A DNA stretch of 64,000 nt from Leptobrachium leishanense (lineage: Eukaryota; Chordata; Amphibia; Anura; Megophryidae), in the NCBI GenBank assembly GCA_009667805.1, contig CM019063.1, forward strand, positions 54,792,881 to 54,856,880, given 5' to 3'. The notes below the pieces were generated by a model. That model saw nothing but the letters and a program-made list of their open reading frames with translations. It was not told the DNA's origin and made no database searches. Positions 1-58,907 of the stretch are shown one piece after another; positions within the stretch are counted from its first letter, which is position 1, and the number at the start of each line of letters is the position of its first letter. The position numbers were made by a program, and so were the translations under genes.

Positions 1-99
1 CTCTACTACCAATGTTTCCGCTGGTACGGTCCCTTACACGAGAGCCGGTTCCTGGCATGGCAGAGGCTACAGAGCCAACAGAGGTTCCTCCTACTACCG

Positions 100-1489
100 T
101 TGTGGAGCAGGTATGTCTTTACCAGATTATTCCTTGTTCCCAAGTACAAGTGGGGGGGCCGCCTCCGTCTCTTTTCCCGCGCTTGGCGACGCTTCTCCTC
201 GGACCCGTGGGTCCTTCAGGTAGTCTCGGGGTTCCTCCTAGAGTTTGTATCCCCTCCCGTACAAGATTCCCTCCCGCTGCCCATTCGGTTTGCGCGGGAC
301 CAGATGACTCTGGTTCAAGAGGAAGTACATGCGCACTGCGAGAAAGGCGCTATAGAGCCTGAGTCTCCCGATCCACCTGGGTTCCTCAGCAACCTTTTTC
401 TCGTGGTGAAAAAAGGAGGTGGCAGGCGCCCCATCATCAATCTCCGGTCCTTGAACGAGTGGGCGGTCTACCATCATTTCAAGATGGAGGGCATCCACAC
501 TCTCAGGGACTCCCTGTCCCAACACGATTAGATGGTCAAGCTCGACCTAAAAGGACGCTTACCTTTCGGTCCCGATCGACCAGGCACATTGTGATTTCCT
601 GAAGTTCACGTGGGGCCCTCACACCTGGCGGTTTACATGCCTACCCTTTGGCCTGTCATCCGCCCCGTGGTGCTTCACCAAGCTTCTAAAACTGGTAGTG
701 CACCACCTCCGCGCCCGAGGCGTCCAGTTGATTATATATCTGGACGACATTCTTCTGATGTCCCCCTCCCGTGGGTCCCTATTACCTATTACAACACCTC
801 TCCTGGACGATAACCCTCCTCCAGGATCTAGGGTTCCTGGTAAACAAGGAAAAATCTATCCTAGTTCCCTCACGCCGCCTGGAGTTTCTCGGATTCCTGG
901 TGGATTCGTCCCAAATGTCACTACACCTACCGAAACTCCAAGGTGATTTCCATCAAGAAAGAGATCCGATCTCTTCTGCGGGTGGGTCATTGCTCCCTAC
1001 ACTCTCTGGCCCGTATGGTTGGACTCCTGGCAGTGGCAAGATTGGCAATTCCTCCAGGTCTGCTTCACTACAGAGCCCTCCAACTCTTGAAGGCCCGTTC
1101 TCTCCGAACCGGTCGGGACTACGCAGACAGGATCACCCTCACCCTGGATGCGGTTGTAGACCTCCGATGGTGGCTCCTCAACATAGTCTGCTGGAATGGG
1201 AAACCGATTCGTACACCGCCCCCCCTCCATGGTATTGGACTCCGACGCCAGCAAGACCGGTTGGGGTGCCCGCTGCAGCTCAGAGGAGATGGGCAGTCGC
1301 TGGTCACCAGAAGAAGCGGCATATCATATCAACGCTTTGGAACTTCTGGTCGGTCTGTTCGCCCTTCAATGCTTCACGAAACAATGTTGTCCAGACAGCG
1401 TTCTCCTGAGGATGGATAACGTGTCCGCAGTACGTTACATCAACGGGCTCGGAGGCCGACGATCGCCGAAGCTCACTTCCCTCGCCTAG
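100..1489 (+). pseudogene. DIRS reverse transcriptase / RNase H, frameshifted
   Basis: RT blocks are visible in pieces. The frame from 100 to 531 carries the VVKKGGGRRPIINLRSLN block and ends in a TAG. The next blocks move to other frames, with the catalytic YLDD inside IIYLDDILLMSP near 728-763. A further frame from 771 carries the LGFLVNKEKS block. The RNase H start (SDASKTGWGARC) lies in the frame beginning at 1196 and ends at a stop at 1489. At least one in-frame stop and several frame changes separate conserved blocks, so it is a pseudogene. The family assignment to DIRS rather than Gypsy rests on the downstream recombinase. Confidence 0.85.
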
Positions 1490-1552
1490 AGGTTTTGGGA
1501 GTTCTGCTTCCGCAAGAACACATCGGTACAGGCTTGATTCCTCCCCGGCCTC

Positions 1553-2410
1553 ATGAATCAAGTGGCGGACTGGAACTCGAGGCATCTCTCGGACTCCGGG
1601 GACTGGCGGCTACATCCGTCCGTCTTCTCTGTGCTTTCCTACACCTGGGGTCCGTTTGGCATGGATCTCTTCGCCTCCCGCCTCAACACCCACCTCCCGG
1701 CATTCTTCAGTTGGTGCCCGGATCCGGATGCCCTGGCGACGGACGCCTTCCTGCAAGTGTGGTCAACTACCTGTCCGTACGGGTTTCCCCCGTTTTCCAT
1801 GATCGCCCGTTGTCTCCTGCATGTTCGACATCATCGGGTGCAGAATGGTCCTCATCACTCCGTATTGGACGTCGCAGTCATGGTTTCCCACACTGCTCGG
1901 CATGGCGATGGACATCCCGTGGTTACTCCCGTCATCCCGGACACTCCTCCTAGACCCATCCGACCAACCACACCCGTTGATCCTGGCAGACAGGCTACAG
2001 CTGTTGGCATGGCTGATCTCTGGCAACCCCGCGGACCCGCAGGCGTTTCGGACTGCACTGCAGACCTCCTCCTCCAGTCCTGGGCCCCAGGAACCCGATC
2101 TTACCGCACAGCCTGGGACAAATGGACTGCTTGGTGTATGGGGAGGAGTTGGGATCCCTTTACGGACCCTCTGAACGTGGTTCTAGATTTTTTCACCATT
2201 CAGTTCGACGAGGGGAGGGCCTACCGGTCAGTCAACGTGATTCGTTTGGCCTTGTCGGCTGGCCATGCAGGCCTTTCAGGGGTGCGTATTGGGAACCACC
2301 CGTTGGTGTGTCGGCTTTTACGCGGCATGCGTCTTACTAGATCCCCGCTACACATCCACATGGGATGTTACTTTGGTTCTGTCCCTCTTGTGTTCTTGGC
2401 AAGACAATGA
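1553..2410 (+). pseudogene. DIRS RNase H end and tyrosine recombinase N-terminal part
   Basis: Open frame of 285 codons. Its start (NQVADWNSRHLSDSGDW) matches the region after RNase H in DIRS polyproteins. From about residue 165 the text LLLQSWAPGTRSYRTAWDKW begins the recombinase N-terminal (SAM-like, DNA-binding) domain. Homology leaves this frame near 2330 and continues in the frame that starts at 2265, so a frameshift separates N-terminal and catalytic halves. The start codon is simply the first ATG in this frame and is not a natural protein start. Confidence 0.75.
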
Positions 2411-2951
2411 CATGTTGTCTCTCCGGGCTCTCTCCGCCAAGTTGCTCATGTTGTTCTGTTTGGTGGCTTGTAAGCGCGTTAGTGATGTTCTTGCCATGGA
2501 TTTTGGGGCTCGGTCTTTTGTGCCTGAAGGTGTGCGCTTTAGCGTTTCGCGCCGTACAAAGACTTCCCTGACCTCGGTCCTGTTTCCTGCTTTTCCTGCC
2601 GAACCCCTGCTGTGTCCCGTGCTTTGTCTCTGGGCCTATGAATCCAGTACTGCTCCTTTCCGCTCCCTTCCCGACTTGCTCCTGTTCTTGTCCTTTTGCC
2701 CTCCTCATTGGCCAGTAGTTTCTGCTACTCTTGCACGCTGGTTGCGCTGGCTTATGGAGTTGGCGGGCATCGACGTCACTTGCTTTGGGGCTCATTCGGT
2801 ACGTAGTGCCGTGGCCTCCAGGGCGGTGTCTCTGGTATGTCGCCTTGAGGACATTAACCGGGCTGCTGACTGGTCTAGGGAGTCCACTTTCCGCACATTC
2901 TACTTTAAACCTGTTGCGCCAATGTCTGATGCTGTCTTAGGACGGCGTTAA
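2265..2951 (+). CDS. DIRS tyrosine recombinase, catalytic domain
   Basis: A 228-codon open frame ending just before the inverted repeat. Tyrosine recombinases cut and rejoin DNA through a covalent 3'-phosphotyrosine; in DIRS elements this integrates a circular cDNA. Candidate catalytic residues are all present: Arg71 in CKRVSDVL, His177-x-x-Arg180 in GAHSVRSA, Trp203 in AADWSRE and the nucleophile Tyr213 in FRTFYFKP. The upstream half is in another frame, so a complete enzyme is not made from this copy as it stands. The first ~20 codons before the frame crossing are probably not homologous. A diverged relative sits at 63248-64000. Confidence 0.8.
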   Translation: MQAFQGCVLGTTRWCVGFYAACVLLDPRYTSTWDVTLVLSLLCSWQDNDMLSLRALSAKLLMLFCLVACKRVSDVLAMDFGARSFVPEGVRFSVSRRTKTSLTSVLFPAFPAEPLLCPVLCLWAYESSTAPFRSLPDLLLFLSFCPPHWPVVSATLARWLRWLMELAGIDVTCFGAHSVRSAVASRAVSLVCRLEDINRAADWSRESTFRTFYFKPVAPMSDAVLGRR

Positions 2952-2986
2952 ACTTGCAAATAGGAGCTTCCGAGTACATGCATTAG

Positions 2987-3054
2987 AATTCCTAAATTTT
3001 CCTATTAACATGACGGAAAGTTTAAATTCTAATAATGACTCTGAGGCGAGTATT
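2987..3054 (+). repeat. DIRS inverted repeat, internal arm
   Basis: 68 bp that match the reverse complement of 3554-3621 with a single mismatch that I can see (CTGAGG here against CGGAGG). Position just after the recombinase stop fits the internal complementary region / terminal repeat arrangement known for DIRS elements, which is thought to guide circular template formation. Confidence 0.85.
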
Positions 3055-3553
3055 TCCCACCCTTCCCTCCCTGTGTCCTGTTCGGTTCTGCACACACCCA
3101 CGTACTGTATTAAAAGTCACACAATGTTCATGCGTAGTGTCTTTATTCACACACTTGGCACGGCTGTCGGTATGACTGTTGTGTGTGTGTGTGTGTACGT
3201 TCCTGAATGTGCCGTGTTGGTTTATACACACTGTTACGGCTCCGCCTCTAATTACGTTCCGTGTCTCTTCCTGTCTTTCAGCGTCCTAAGTGGATTTACG
3301 CCTTCTGGTGCCTGATGTCTTCGGATCCGGTTTTTCGTTAATTATTGAAGCTGGTCCGTCCTAGTTGGCTTTGTTGCCGTGTCGCAGGCTCGGAAGAGGA
3401 TGCTCCCGCAGTGCATACTTGAACATGGAATTGGGGCGGGACAAGGACTATGGGAGGGCCTCCCCATGTTGGGGAGGGGTTGTTTTCTTCTGTTACATTT
3501 TTTTCCAAAAGTTAACCCTTTGCTGCTGTTGGTGCAATAAAGGGAGAAATGCA
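3055..3553. other. Spacer between DIRS inverted repeat arms
   Basis: About 500 bases with no convincing coding potential. Contains a short GT microsatellite near 3180-3196. Part of the 3' non-coding section of the DIRS element. Confidence 0.6.
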
Positions 3554-3621
3554 AATACTCGCCTCCGAGTCATTATTAGAATTTAAACTTTCCGTCATGT
3601 TAATAGGAAAATTTAGGAATT
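3554..3621 (-). repeat. DIRS inverted repeat, terminal arm
   Basis: Reverse complement of 2987-3054 (one mismatch over 68 bp). It marks the right end of the element. Host sequence resumes at about 3622 with the polypyrimidine tract of a splice acceptor. Confidence 0.85.
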
Positions 3622-3650
3622 GTTGATGTTTCTTTTTCCTCTGCAGGCAG

Positions 3651-3740
3651 CTTGTGGTTCAGAGACATCGGGAACACCTGGATGAGATATTTGCCCTTTG
3701 CTGCAGAGAAGAGGCCCTGCTGAGCCAGATGCTGCGCTCC
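3651..3740 (+). CDS. Exon of an upstream gene, tentatively kinesin-13/KIF24-like tail
   Basis: A 90-nt exon candidate bounded by a pyrimidine-rich acceptor ending CTGCAGGCAG and a consensus donor GTAAGT. It encodes LVVQRHREHLDEIFALCCRE followed by EALLSQMLRS, an amphipathic helix. The acceptor is a tandem AG (3645-3646 and 3649-3650). The second gives phase 0 to phase 0, matching the next exon; the first would add 4 nt and change phase. The pattern HR..L.EI...CREE.LL followed by a KLDEM..LKSK motif resembles the C-terminal tail of kinesin-13 family proteins. That family link is from memory of the pattern and is weak. Confidence 0.5.
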
Positions 3741-5228
3741 GTAAGTCATTGCGTCGGCCGCACAGTAGTGCGCACACACGGCGGAGCTACAGGTTCTGTT
3801 TCACGTGTCAGATTGTGATTAAACGGTAAACGGACGCGCGTGAGTTTATGTAAGAGGAGCTGCTCCACACTGCATGCAGTTGACACACTTTGGGCAATTT
3901 ATGTTTTAGTTACTTTAGATGGGGGGACAAACAGGTACACGTCCGGCACCCCTAATCCTGGAAGTTTGGGCTCCTGTGCATTCCAGATTTCGGATTCTTC
4001 AGAATGCGGGAGAATCCGGTGTTTCAGACAAAGGAGATGGTGGCGGCAGAGCCGTGATCTTCTTCCTGCTGCAGCCTCCAGCATGTCCACCCACTGGGAG
4101 CGCTCTGCAGTGTTTCTTCACAAACATGCTGCATGGAGTGAGCGAGACTCCCGGCAGCGTGTCACAGGCTGGGGCTGCACAGAGGGTCCCAGAGTGAGCT
4201 GCAGTGCTTGGGAGAAGAGTTCCTGAAAGGTAGTGACCATACAGAGAACCGCTGCTCCACAAACACTAAAATCCAGACGACTCAGAGAATCCGTTTTATG
4301 TTATCTTCCAGATATTAGAATTCCGGCATATACAGTATACATGTGAGCTGGGGGCATTTTTATATGAGGTCTGTTCTTATTGAAAAATGGTCACATGACA
4401 TAAAATCAAAGTATCGGTACTCGTATCGGTGAGTACTTTAAAAAAGTATCGGTACTCATACTCGGTCTTAAAAAAGTGGTATCGGAGCATCCCTACTTTT
4501 AAGGACTTGTTAAAACAAACCAATTTAAATATGACATGTCTGGCACTTAGCTCAGCATTATATCAAATAAAGACAATTTATCGTCTTATAACATCATGTC
4601 TGGCATTTATAAAAAAAAAAAACTATAACTCTTAAGGTTCACCTAGCCATGAACTATTTAAAAAAAAATCTCTGTCCATTTCTAAAACTAGGGAAAATTG
4701 AAAATAAAGACTTTACATTAAAACAAGATGGCTACAGGCATCCATTTTAATTTTTCCATTAATATACCCGACAGTGTATCTGCGCTCATATGGATCTGTG
4801 CTCATGTCTCTGTGCGTGTGTCTATCCGTGCTCGTGTGTATCTATCTGTGTTTGTGTGTCTTAGTGCGCATGTGTCTCTGTGCTCGTGTGTATGTGCGCA
4901 TGTGTCTCTGGGTGCGCGTGTGTCTCTGGGTGCATGTGTGTCTCCATGCTCATGTGTGTCCTTGTTCGTGTGTCTGTGTGTGTGAGTGTGTCTCCTTGCG
5001 CTTGTGTCTATCCGTGCTCGTGTGTATCTGTGTTTGTGTGTCTTGGCGCGCATGTGTCTCTGTGCTCGTGTGTTTCTGTCTCTGTGTGTGTGTGCCTGCG
5101 TGTGTGTGTCTGCGTGTGTGTGTTCTGTGTGTGTGGGTGTCTGTGTCTCTGTGTGTCTGGGCACGCGTGTGTCTCTGTTGGTTTTGATCAGTTTAATAAC
5201 GTCTCTTGTTTCTCTCCTGGATTTTAAG
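3741..5228 (+). other. Intron of the upstream gene
   Basis: GT at 3741 and AG at 5227-5228. Holds a possible dispersed repeat at 3918-4080 resembling a stretch near 57225-57300, AT-rich unique sequence, and a TGTG-rich low-complexity block ending near 5180. No further exon recognised. Confidence 0.45.
4775..5180. repeat. TGTG/TGTCTC-rich simple repeat
   Basis: Degenerate array built from TGTGTCTCTGTGCTCG-like words with interspersed GTGTGT runs. Long open frames on both strands over it are only repeat translations. Confidence 0.9.
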
Positions 5229-5576
5229 GAAGACGCAGACAAGCTCGATGAGATGCGGCCGCTGAAGTCGAAGCCTGCGGACATTGGCCGAGCCGGCAGC
5301 CAGAACGGACACATCTTCATCCAAGAGGCTCCCACAATGCACAGCTTCAGGATTGTGTCCTCAGCGCGAGTTCCTGGACACGGGGGACACTCGATCCTCT
5401 GCAGGCAGGGCCGGGTGCACAGTTACTCGGCTCATGTATATATAAACATTATTGAGCGTTTGATGTTGCGGTTGTGTAGTTTATTGATGCGTTCTGCAGC
5501 TCACAGTATGAATTATTTCCTGCCGGCGCAAAGAAATCACGCTTACCTCATGGCTTGCTGTAATTCAGGCAGTTAA
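5229..5576 (+). CDS. Probable terminal exon of the upstream gene (kinesin-13/KIF24-like?)
   Basis: Acceptor TTTTAAG at 5228, then an open frame in phase 0 with the exon at 3651-3740. It encodes EDADKLDEMRPLKSKPADIG and continues through QNGHIFIQEAPTMHSF to a TAA at 5574-5576. The KLDEM..LKSK stretch fits the second helix of a kinesin-13-like tail. Residues after about position 45 look unlike any family I know and may be non-conserved C-terminus or 3' intron read-through; no good donor is visible inside. An AATAAA lies at 6247-6252, about 670 nt downstream, and could serve polyadenylation. Function is unproven. Confidence 0.4.
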   Translation, partial: EDADKLDEMRPLKSKPADIGRAGSQNGHIFIQEAPTMHSFRIVSSARVPGHGGHSILCRQGRVHSYSAHVYINIIERLMLRLCSLLMRSAAHSMNYFLPAQRNHAYLMACCNSGS

Positions 5577-6827
5577 TACGCACGTGTAATGACCGTAACA
5601 AATGCCGTGTTTGAAGTCACCCTGTCATAACTACTTGCCAAGCACGGCCATGCCTCTGGGCCTGTATGGGACGCTGATTTCTCCCTGCCTGACCGCCCCG
5701 CTTTAGGCTGGTGACCCTGCTGCGGAAGCCTGTTTCCTATCGGATACATGCCTGGAGCTTTGGTGATCAGAGAGTAGAACGGCTCCATTGATCTCTCCTG
5801 CCACGTAAACCTCGGCACAGTCAGCTGTCATCACCGCGTGGACGCAATGCTTCAGTTTCCACAAAAATAATGGCGTCCTGCAGCTCAGGGAGTATCACCC
5901 CTGAAAGTACTCACGCCTCTCTGACCATCCTACAGTGCAATGTGTCACAGCGTAAAGTAGATTTCATTGAGGTGCTTATTATTAATGGGGGGAAAACGCT
6001 AATACTGTAAATGTGTGAACCCTATAGCAAAAAAATATGAGTTATTGGTCGGACGTGTGTTTGTGGATTCCTTTCATAGGATTCGATTTCGACACATTCC
6101 CTGTGTTTTAGATAATGCTAGGTTGGATGGACTGGCTGGATCGGGTCCTTTTAAGGTCGTGGAATCCGGGTGTTTGGGTTCAGGGTCCCAACGTGATCAC
6201 AAGTCATGTCATTATATATATATCTCACCCCCCGAAGGAGCCGTTGAATAAACCTCGGGATAGTCTCACCGCACTAGGAATTATTACACACCAGCACTGT
6301 TGTGGATTTTCTAGTTTTATATACTTTACTAAAAGATAAAGTGTCCTAAAATATAAATGCGCGTTGGATGAATTTACAGGATGCGTCACGCGGGAAAAAC
6401 ACGCAGCGAAAAAGAACGGTTAACCCCCTCAGTTCTGGAGTGTAAGTCCCGCAAAATAGCTCAAAATATATATATACAAAGTTTAGGGTACCCGGGTACT
6501 GTGTTCGACCGGCCAGTGAACGAAAAGAGCAATCTTCGACTTGTCACTGTTGGGGCCCTGTGAATTTAAACAATATTGCAGCGTGCGTTTCTGTTTTGGA
6601 ACTGTGGCCTGGAGGCCTCTCACCCATCCGTAGAACGAAACTGTCCAGCACTCGATGCCTCAACCAAAGGATCTTTCTCCGCTGTGTACTGGGACTCTGT
6701 GCCACCGAATCTGCTCCCTGCTTGCCAAATCTCCGCAACTGGAACAATCGATCCGCCGCCTGCACTCCCAATCGATCGGCACGGCCTCCTAATGCGGGGT
6801 CCTAAATGACGTGCTGAGTACATCCTC

Positions 6828-7085
6828 AGAATTTATTCAACCCCCCAAAGCAATTTATTCAAACCCCACACCCATTATAAATTTATTCAACCCCCAAAGC
6901 AATTTATTCAAACCCCACCCATTATAAATTTATTCAACCCCCCCAAAGCAATTTATTCAAACCCCCCACCCATTATAAATTTATTCAACCCCCCCAAAGC
7001 AATTTATTCAAACCCCACACCCATTATAAATTTATTCAACCCCCACACCCCATTATAAGTTTAACCCCCAGAGCAATTTATTCAA
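6828..7085. repeat. Tandem repeat, ~47-50 bp unit, about 5 copies
   Basis: Each unit joins AATTTATTCAACCCCC, AAAGCAATTTATTCAAACCC and CACCCATTATA. C-tract length varies between copies. Confidence 0.9.
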
Positions 7086-7534
7086 AAGACCCCCACCACC
7101 GCGGGTGGGTCGCTCACCAAACACTGACACAATCGCAGTCCTCGTGCTCTCTGTCCTCCTTCACAGTGGACGCCGGCTGGCTCCACTCAACCGCGCGGTC
7201 ACCTTTCATTGTGTGTGTGTGCTGGAGGCTGCAGTTGCGTGCAGCGTGCCCTACACAGCGCCTCACGTGAGGGGGTAGTGCATCACGTGAGAGGGCGGTT
7301 TAATTGTGCACCGCTGACCCCCTCCCCCTGCCCTGGTGCACGATGATCTTCATAGCTCCGTCTGAGATACCAGAGCTGAGCGGGGCCCACTGAGTCAGGC
7401 AAAACCGGGATCCTACAACCCGCAGGCCCTCGGCAGGCGCGGCGCTCTAGGCGACCGCCTAGCTTGCCTAGGCCCTGACCCCGCCACTTCACACACCCTA
7501 TTTACCCTCACCTAATGTGCCACCCTCTCCTCTT

Positions 7535-7652
7535 AGATTGTAAGCTCTTGAGCTGGGTCCTCTCTCCTACTGTTCTGTGTGTGTAACGTGTACGTATATT
7601 TGCTATTCTGTCTCTCCCACTGCACGTGTTAGCGCTTTATAAGTACCTGTAA
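7535..7652 (+). mobile_element. L2/CR1-like LINE 3' tail fragment
   Basis: Runs from AGATTGTAAGCTCTTGAG through TCTCCTACTGTTCTGTGTG to TTAGCGCTTTATAAGTACC, the usual 3' tail of L2-like LINEs. The same tail in the opposite orientation is at 10868-10985. Confidence 0.65.
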
Positions 7653-8289
7653 CGTTTTGTCTACCCTGTTTTCTGGTGTCGCTGACTAATCGACCCGTTC
7701 CTGGTTGTGCGGTTACACCTCTTGCAGTTGAGGTTATTCAGAGAGCACCGAAAACTTCAGCAAAATTGCACACAGGTTAGGTTAGGCTTGCCAGGTCGGC
7801 CATGTTTTCCTGGACACACATAATGTATTCATGCTGATGGGCAGTGCATATAAGATGCCACCCCGCAGCACGCGGAAGACATACGCATAAGAAATCAGAA
7901 GGGAATCCCAGGTGACCTTGGTTTCATGCCTGTGGCATATTAATTATACATGTTGCAGGGCAGCACTTTTACGTGAAATAGTAATATGTGTCCAGGAAAA
8001 CATGGCCGACCTGGCAACCTTGTTTCGGTGCTTTGTTAACAGACCCTTTACTTTAAAACCCTATTATTGGCACCAAAGTAGATACAACACCCATTAGTCA
8101 CATGATCCAATCACATGACCTGAGGGTTCATTGAACACAGAGGGCTGAACCCTTGAATGAAGCACACAGGCTCTAACAACCAAGCTGTGCCCACAGGGGA
8201 GGGGAGGGGGTGCCACTGCCCACCTGTCTCAGATCTTCACCCCCATGCTGCTTATAACATGCTGTGAATAACACTGCCAGACAGTGACA

Positions 8290-8731
8290 GCCAATCACAA
8301 TATGGCTGCCACGTCAGCTGATTCCAGCTGAAACGTCCCCACACACCGAGCATAAAACACACGAGGAAAAAACACGTGAAAATATGAGGAGCTGCCGCTT
8401 TTAAATCTCTTCCGGCCTTCGGGAAAATGGCTGCCACCTCATATATATCACGGCACAGCCCCGGATCGAGAGACTTTTCTCCGTGCAGAATTTCTGGGTG
8501 GGCGTATATCTCTAGTGTTTGGAACGCGTGTAGGGCACGCCTCTGCAGGCGGTTCCGGGTTCTATGTGGCTTCAGTGATTGGTCCGCTGTTACTGTTGCC
8601 CGGGTTACAGCAGCCTTCCCGTGAGCTCCCGCGGCAGGCAATAAATGAAAGGTGCTGGGGCGCTCTGAGGCCCTGGTGTTATTATTGTGTCAGCAGAGGC
8701 AGGAACTCGCTGGTAGAGCTGCCCGGGAAAC
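8290..8731 (+). promoter_or_regulatory. PIK3C3: Probable PIK3C3 promoter and 5' UTR
   Basis: CpG-rich stretch directly upstream of the start codon. Visible motifs are a CCAAT box at 8291-8295, an inverted CCAAT (ATTGG) at 8578-8582, two YY1-like AATATGGCTGCC/AAAATGGCTGCC sites at 8299-8310 and 8424-8435, and an ETS-like CTTCCGG at 8409-8415. No TATA box is obvious, fitting a housekeeping gene. The transcription start is not determined. The start codon context (AAACATGG, A at -3 and G at +4) is strong. Confidence 0.55.
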
Positions 8732-57044
<48,313 letters not shown>

Positions 57045-58587
57045 TAATGCGTTTATCGAGTGAATGGAGGAAACGTGCCGGCGTGCAGAATTATTAACCG
57101 TGCGAGCGATCATTCTGGTTCCTTAGGAATCAATGTCTGTTTGCAGGGACCGCCAGAAGAAGCAGGTCTTCATTGGTTGTTAAAAAATAAATGGCTCTTG
57201 TGGGGCCAAAATGTCATGTACAGTTGCCAGAGTACAGGTCTGGCACCTCCAATCCAGGAGACCTCTTCCTAAACTGGCGTTTTCACAGCCTACTGGATTT
57301 CCAGAATACTTGCTCTCTGGCTGCTTTGCACAGGTCCTGCTGCTCGGGAACTCTACTCGGATCCTTGCAGGAGATGCGGTACCTGCCAAGAGCGTTTGGG
57401 CTGCCCAGACATTTGACATACTGCTTGCTGACTGTGTTACTCTGCAGACTTACGGCAGACAGCTTCCGATGTGGGTAACACGCTGGTGGCTGTAGCAGGA
57501 ACAGGATCGCAGCGCCCTTGTCGCTGATGCCTTGTCCGGTGGGAGGCTGGATCGTCAAGCCAATCCAATGGCTCCCAGTAGTGTGTTGCGAGCCGTTGAA
57601 AAAGATGGTGGAGATTGCCAAAGAATAAAATAAATCTTGGCTTTTAATGAAATGCAGCAAAAAAAATGCTTTCAAAACTATTGCAGTAGCCTGACAGTCA
57701 CAGTGCTTACCTAGGACAGACATAACGTATACATGTCTCAGCGGAGGTGAGAACAGAAGTAAAATAAAGGCCACTGCAAAAAAGAGGCCATAAAGCAAGT
57801 TTGGGAGTATGCTAGATTGGAGATACTAGCACAATGCTGGACCCTCCCTGGAAACTGATGCAAGGTTTCCACACTGCCTTTGATTCCCTGTAAGTATCAC
57901 ATATAATGAATGGAAACAGACCTTCGAGGGACTGTGGGTATAGGAAAGCATAAAACACACAGCCTTTTATGAAGAACCCTATCAGGAACAAACAATACAA
58001 CACAAGCAGCCTCGGTCCATTGAAACGGAGCTAGATGCCTAAATTGGGAGCGCTCCCAGTAGGTAAGGAATGTTCCGATCAAGCCAGAAAAGTTTCCAGA
58101 GCAAGGATTACTAAAACATAAAGAACTAAATGAACATCTCTATTGGCTCAACTTGTTTCCCTGGTATAAACCAGCGTCATCAGGAGCAGAGAGTGCAGCC
58201 TAGTTTATCTGATAGGCTTTACTCTCAAGCCTATGCAGAGTGCGTAGCGAAGCAAACCTTTTGCAGACTTGACTTCACTCCGCTCTGCCTTGCAGCCAGT
58301 CTACACTGCATTACGTTTGCTTCTTCCCACTGGACAGGAATCCACGAACTAAACAGATCAATCTAGAGAAACGTTTCTGATCAAATGAAGCAAAAGCCCA
58401 TTTCATAGAAAAAAACAAGTTTATTGGAAAACTTTTAAATTACAATGTTCAACATGCCAAAGCGTCAAGCATGTCATATAGGCAAGATCTAAACACCACT
58501 TATATCAGCCACCTGACCACATTGTTACGTTACATCTAGAAAGTTTCTATTGCATAAAATACATAAGAATTACTGCCCTTTTAATCC

Positions 58588-58907
58588 GACCCAGATCCTG
58601 GCCGGATGCATATACACACCGACCAGATCCTGCCCGGATGCATACACACAGACCAGATCCTGCCCGGATGCATACACACAGACCAGATCCTGCCCGGATG
58701 CATACACACACAGACCAGATCCTGCCCGGATGCATACACACACAGACCAGATCCTGCCCGGATGCATACACACACAGACCAGATCCTGCCCGGATGCATA
58801 CACACACAGACCAGATCCTGCCCGGATGCATACACACACAGACCAGATCCTGCCCGGATGCATACACACACAGACCAGATCCTGCCCGGATGCATACACA
58901 CACAGAC
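58588..58907. repeat. 30/32-bp minisatellite, about 10 copies
   Basis: Unit GACCAGATCCTGCCCGGATG followed by CATACACACA or CATACACACACA. The first three units are about 30 bp, the rest 32 bp. Confidence 0.96.

Larger units (their letters stand above)
1..3621 (+). mobile_element. DIRS-type tyrosine-recombinase retroelement, 3' part, decayed
   Basis: Retroelement copying itself through reverse transcriptase and integrating with a tyrosine recombinase rather than a DDE integrase. Seen in order: RT with YLDD box (about 734-745), RNase H, a DIRS-style segment around 1553-1900, and a tyrosine recombinase ending at 2949. It is followed by a 68-bp inverted repeat pair (2987-3054 and 3554-3621). This order and the inverted repeats after the recombinase are diagnostic of DIRS elements. 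The 5' end lies before position 1. RT and RNase H are split among several frames with stops, so this copy is not autonomous. The right end abuts a host splice acceptor. Confidence 0.88.
5577..8289. other. Intergenic region between the upstream gene and PIK3C3
   Basis: No exon recognised. Holds a candidate AATAAA (6247-6252), a ~50-bp tandem repeat (6828-7085), an L2-like 3' tail (7535-7652) and a MITE terminus with GGTTATTCAGAGAG near 7732-7745. The rest appears unique. Confidence 0.55.

Noticed and set aside
771..1409. 212-codon frame in the DIRS RT region as a separate gene
   Set aside because: Only its first part matches RT; the rest is out-of-frame sequence of the same element.
4802..5335. 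177-codon minus-strand frame rich in His/Thr
   Set aside because: Reverse strand of the TGTG-rich simple repeat and an exon on the other strand.
8252..8641. 129-codon minus-strand frame over the PIK3C3 promoter
   Set aside because: Overlaps a CpG-rich promoter; no splice signals or recognisable domain on that strand.
57180..57500. Possible coding exons in the overlapping open frames here
   Set aside because: No paired splice sites or VPS34 homology; a short stretch resembles one near 3918-4080, so a dispersed repeat is more likely.
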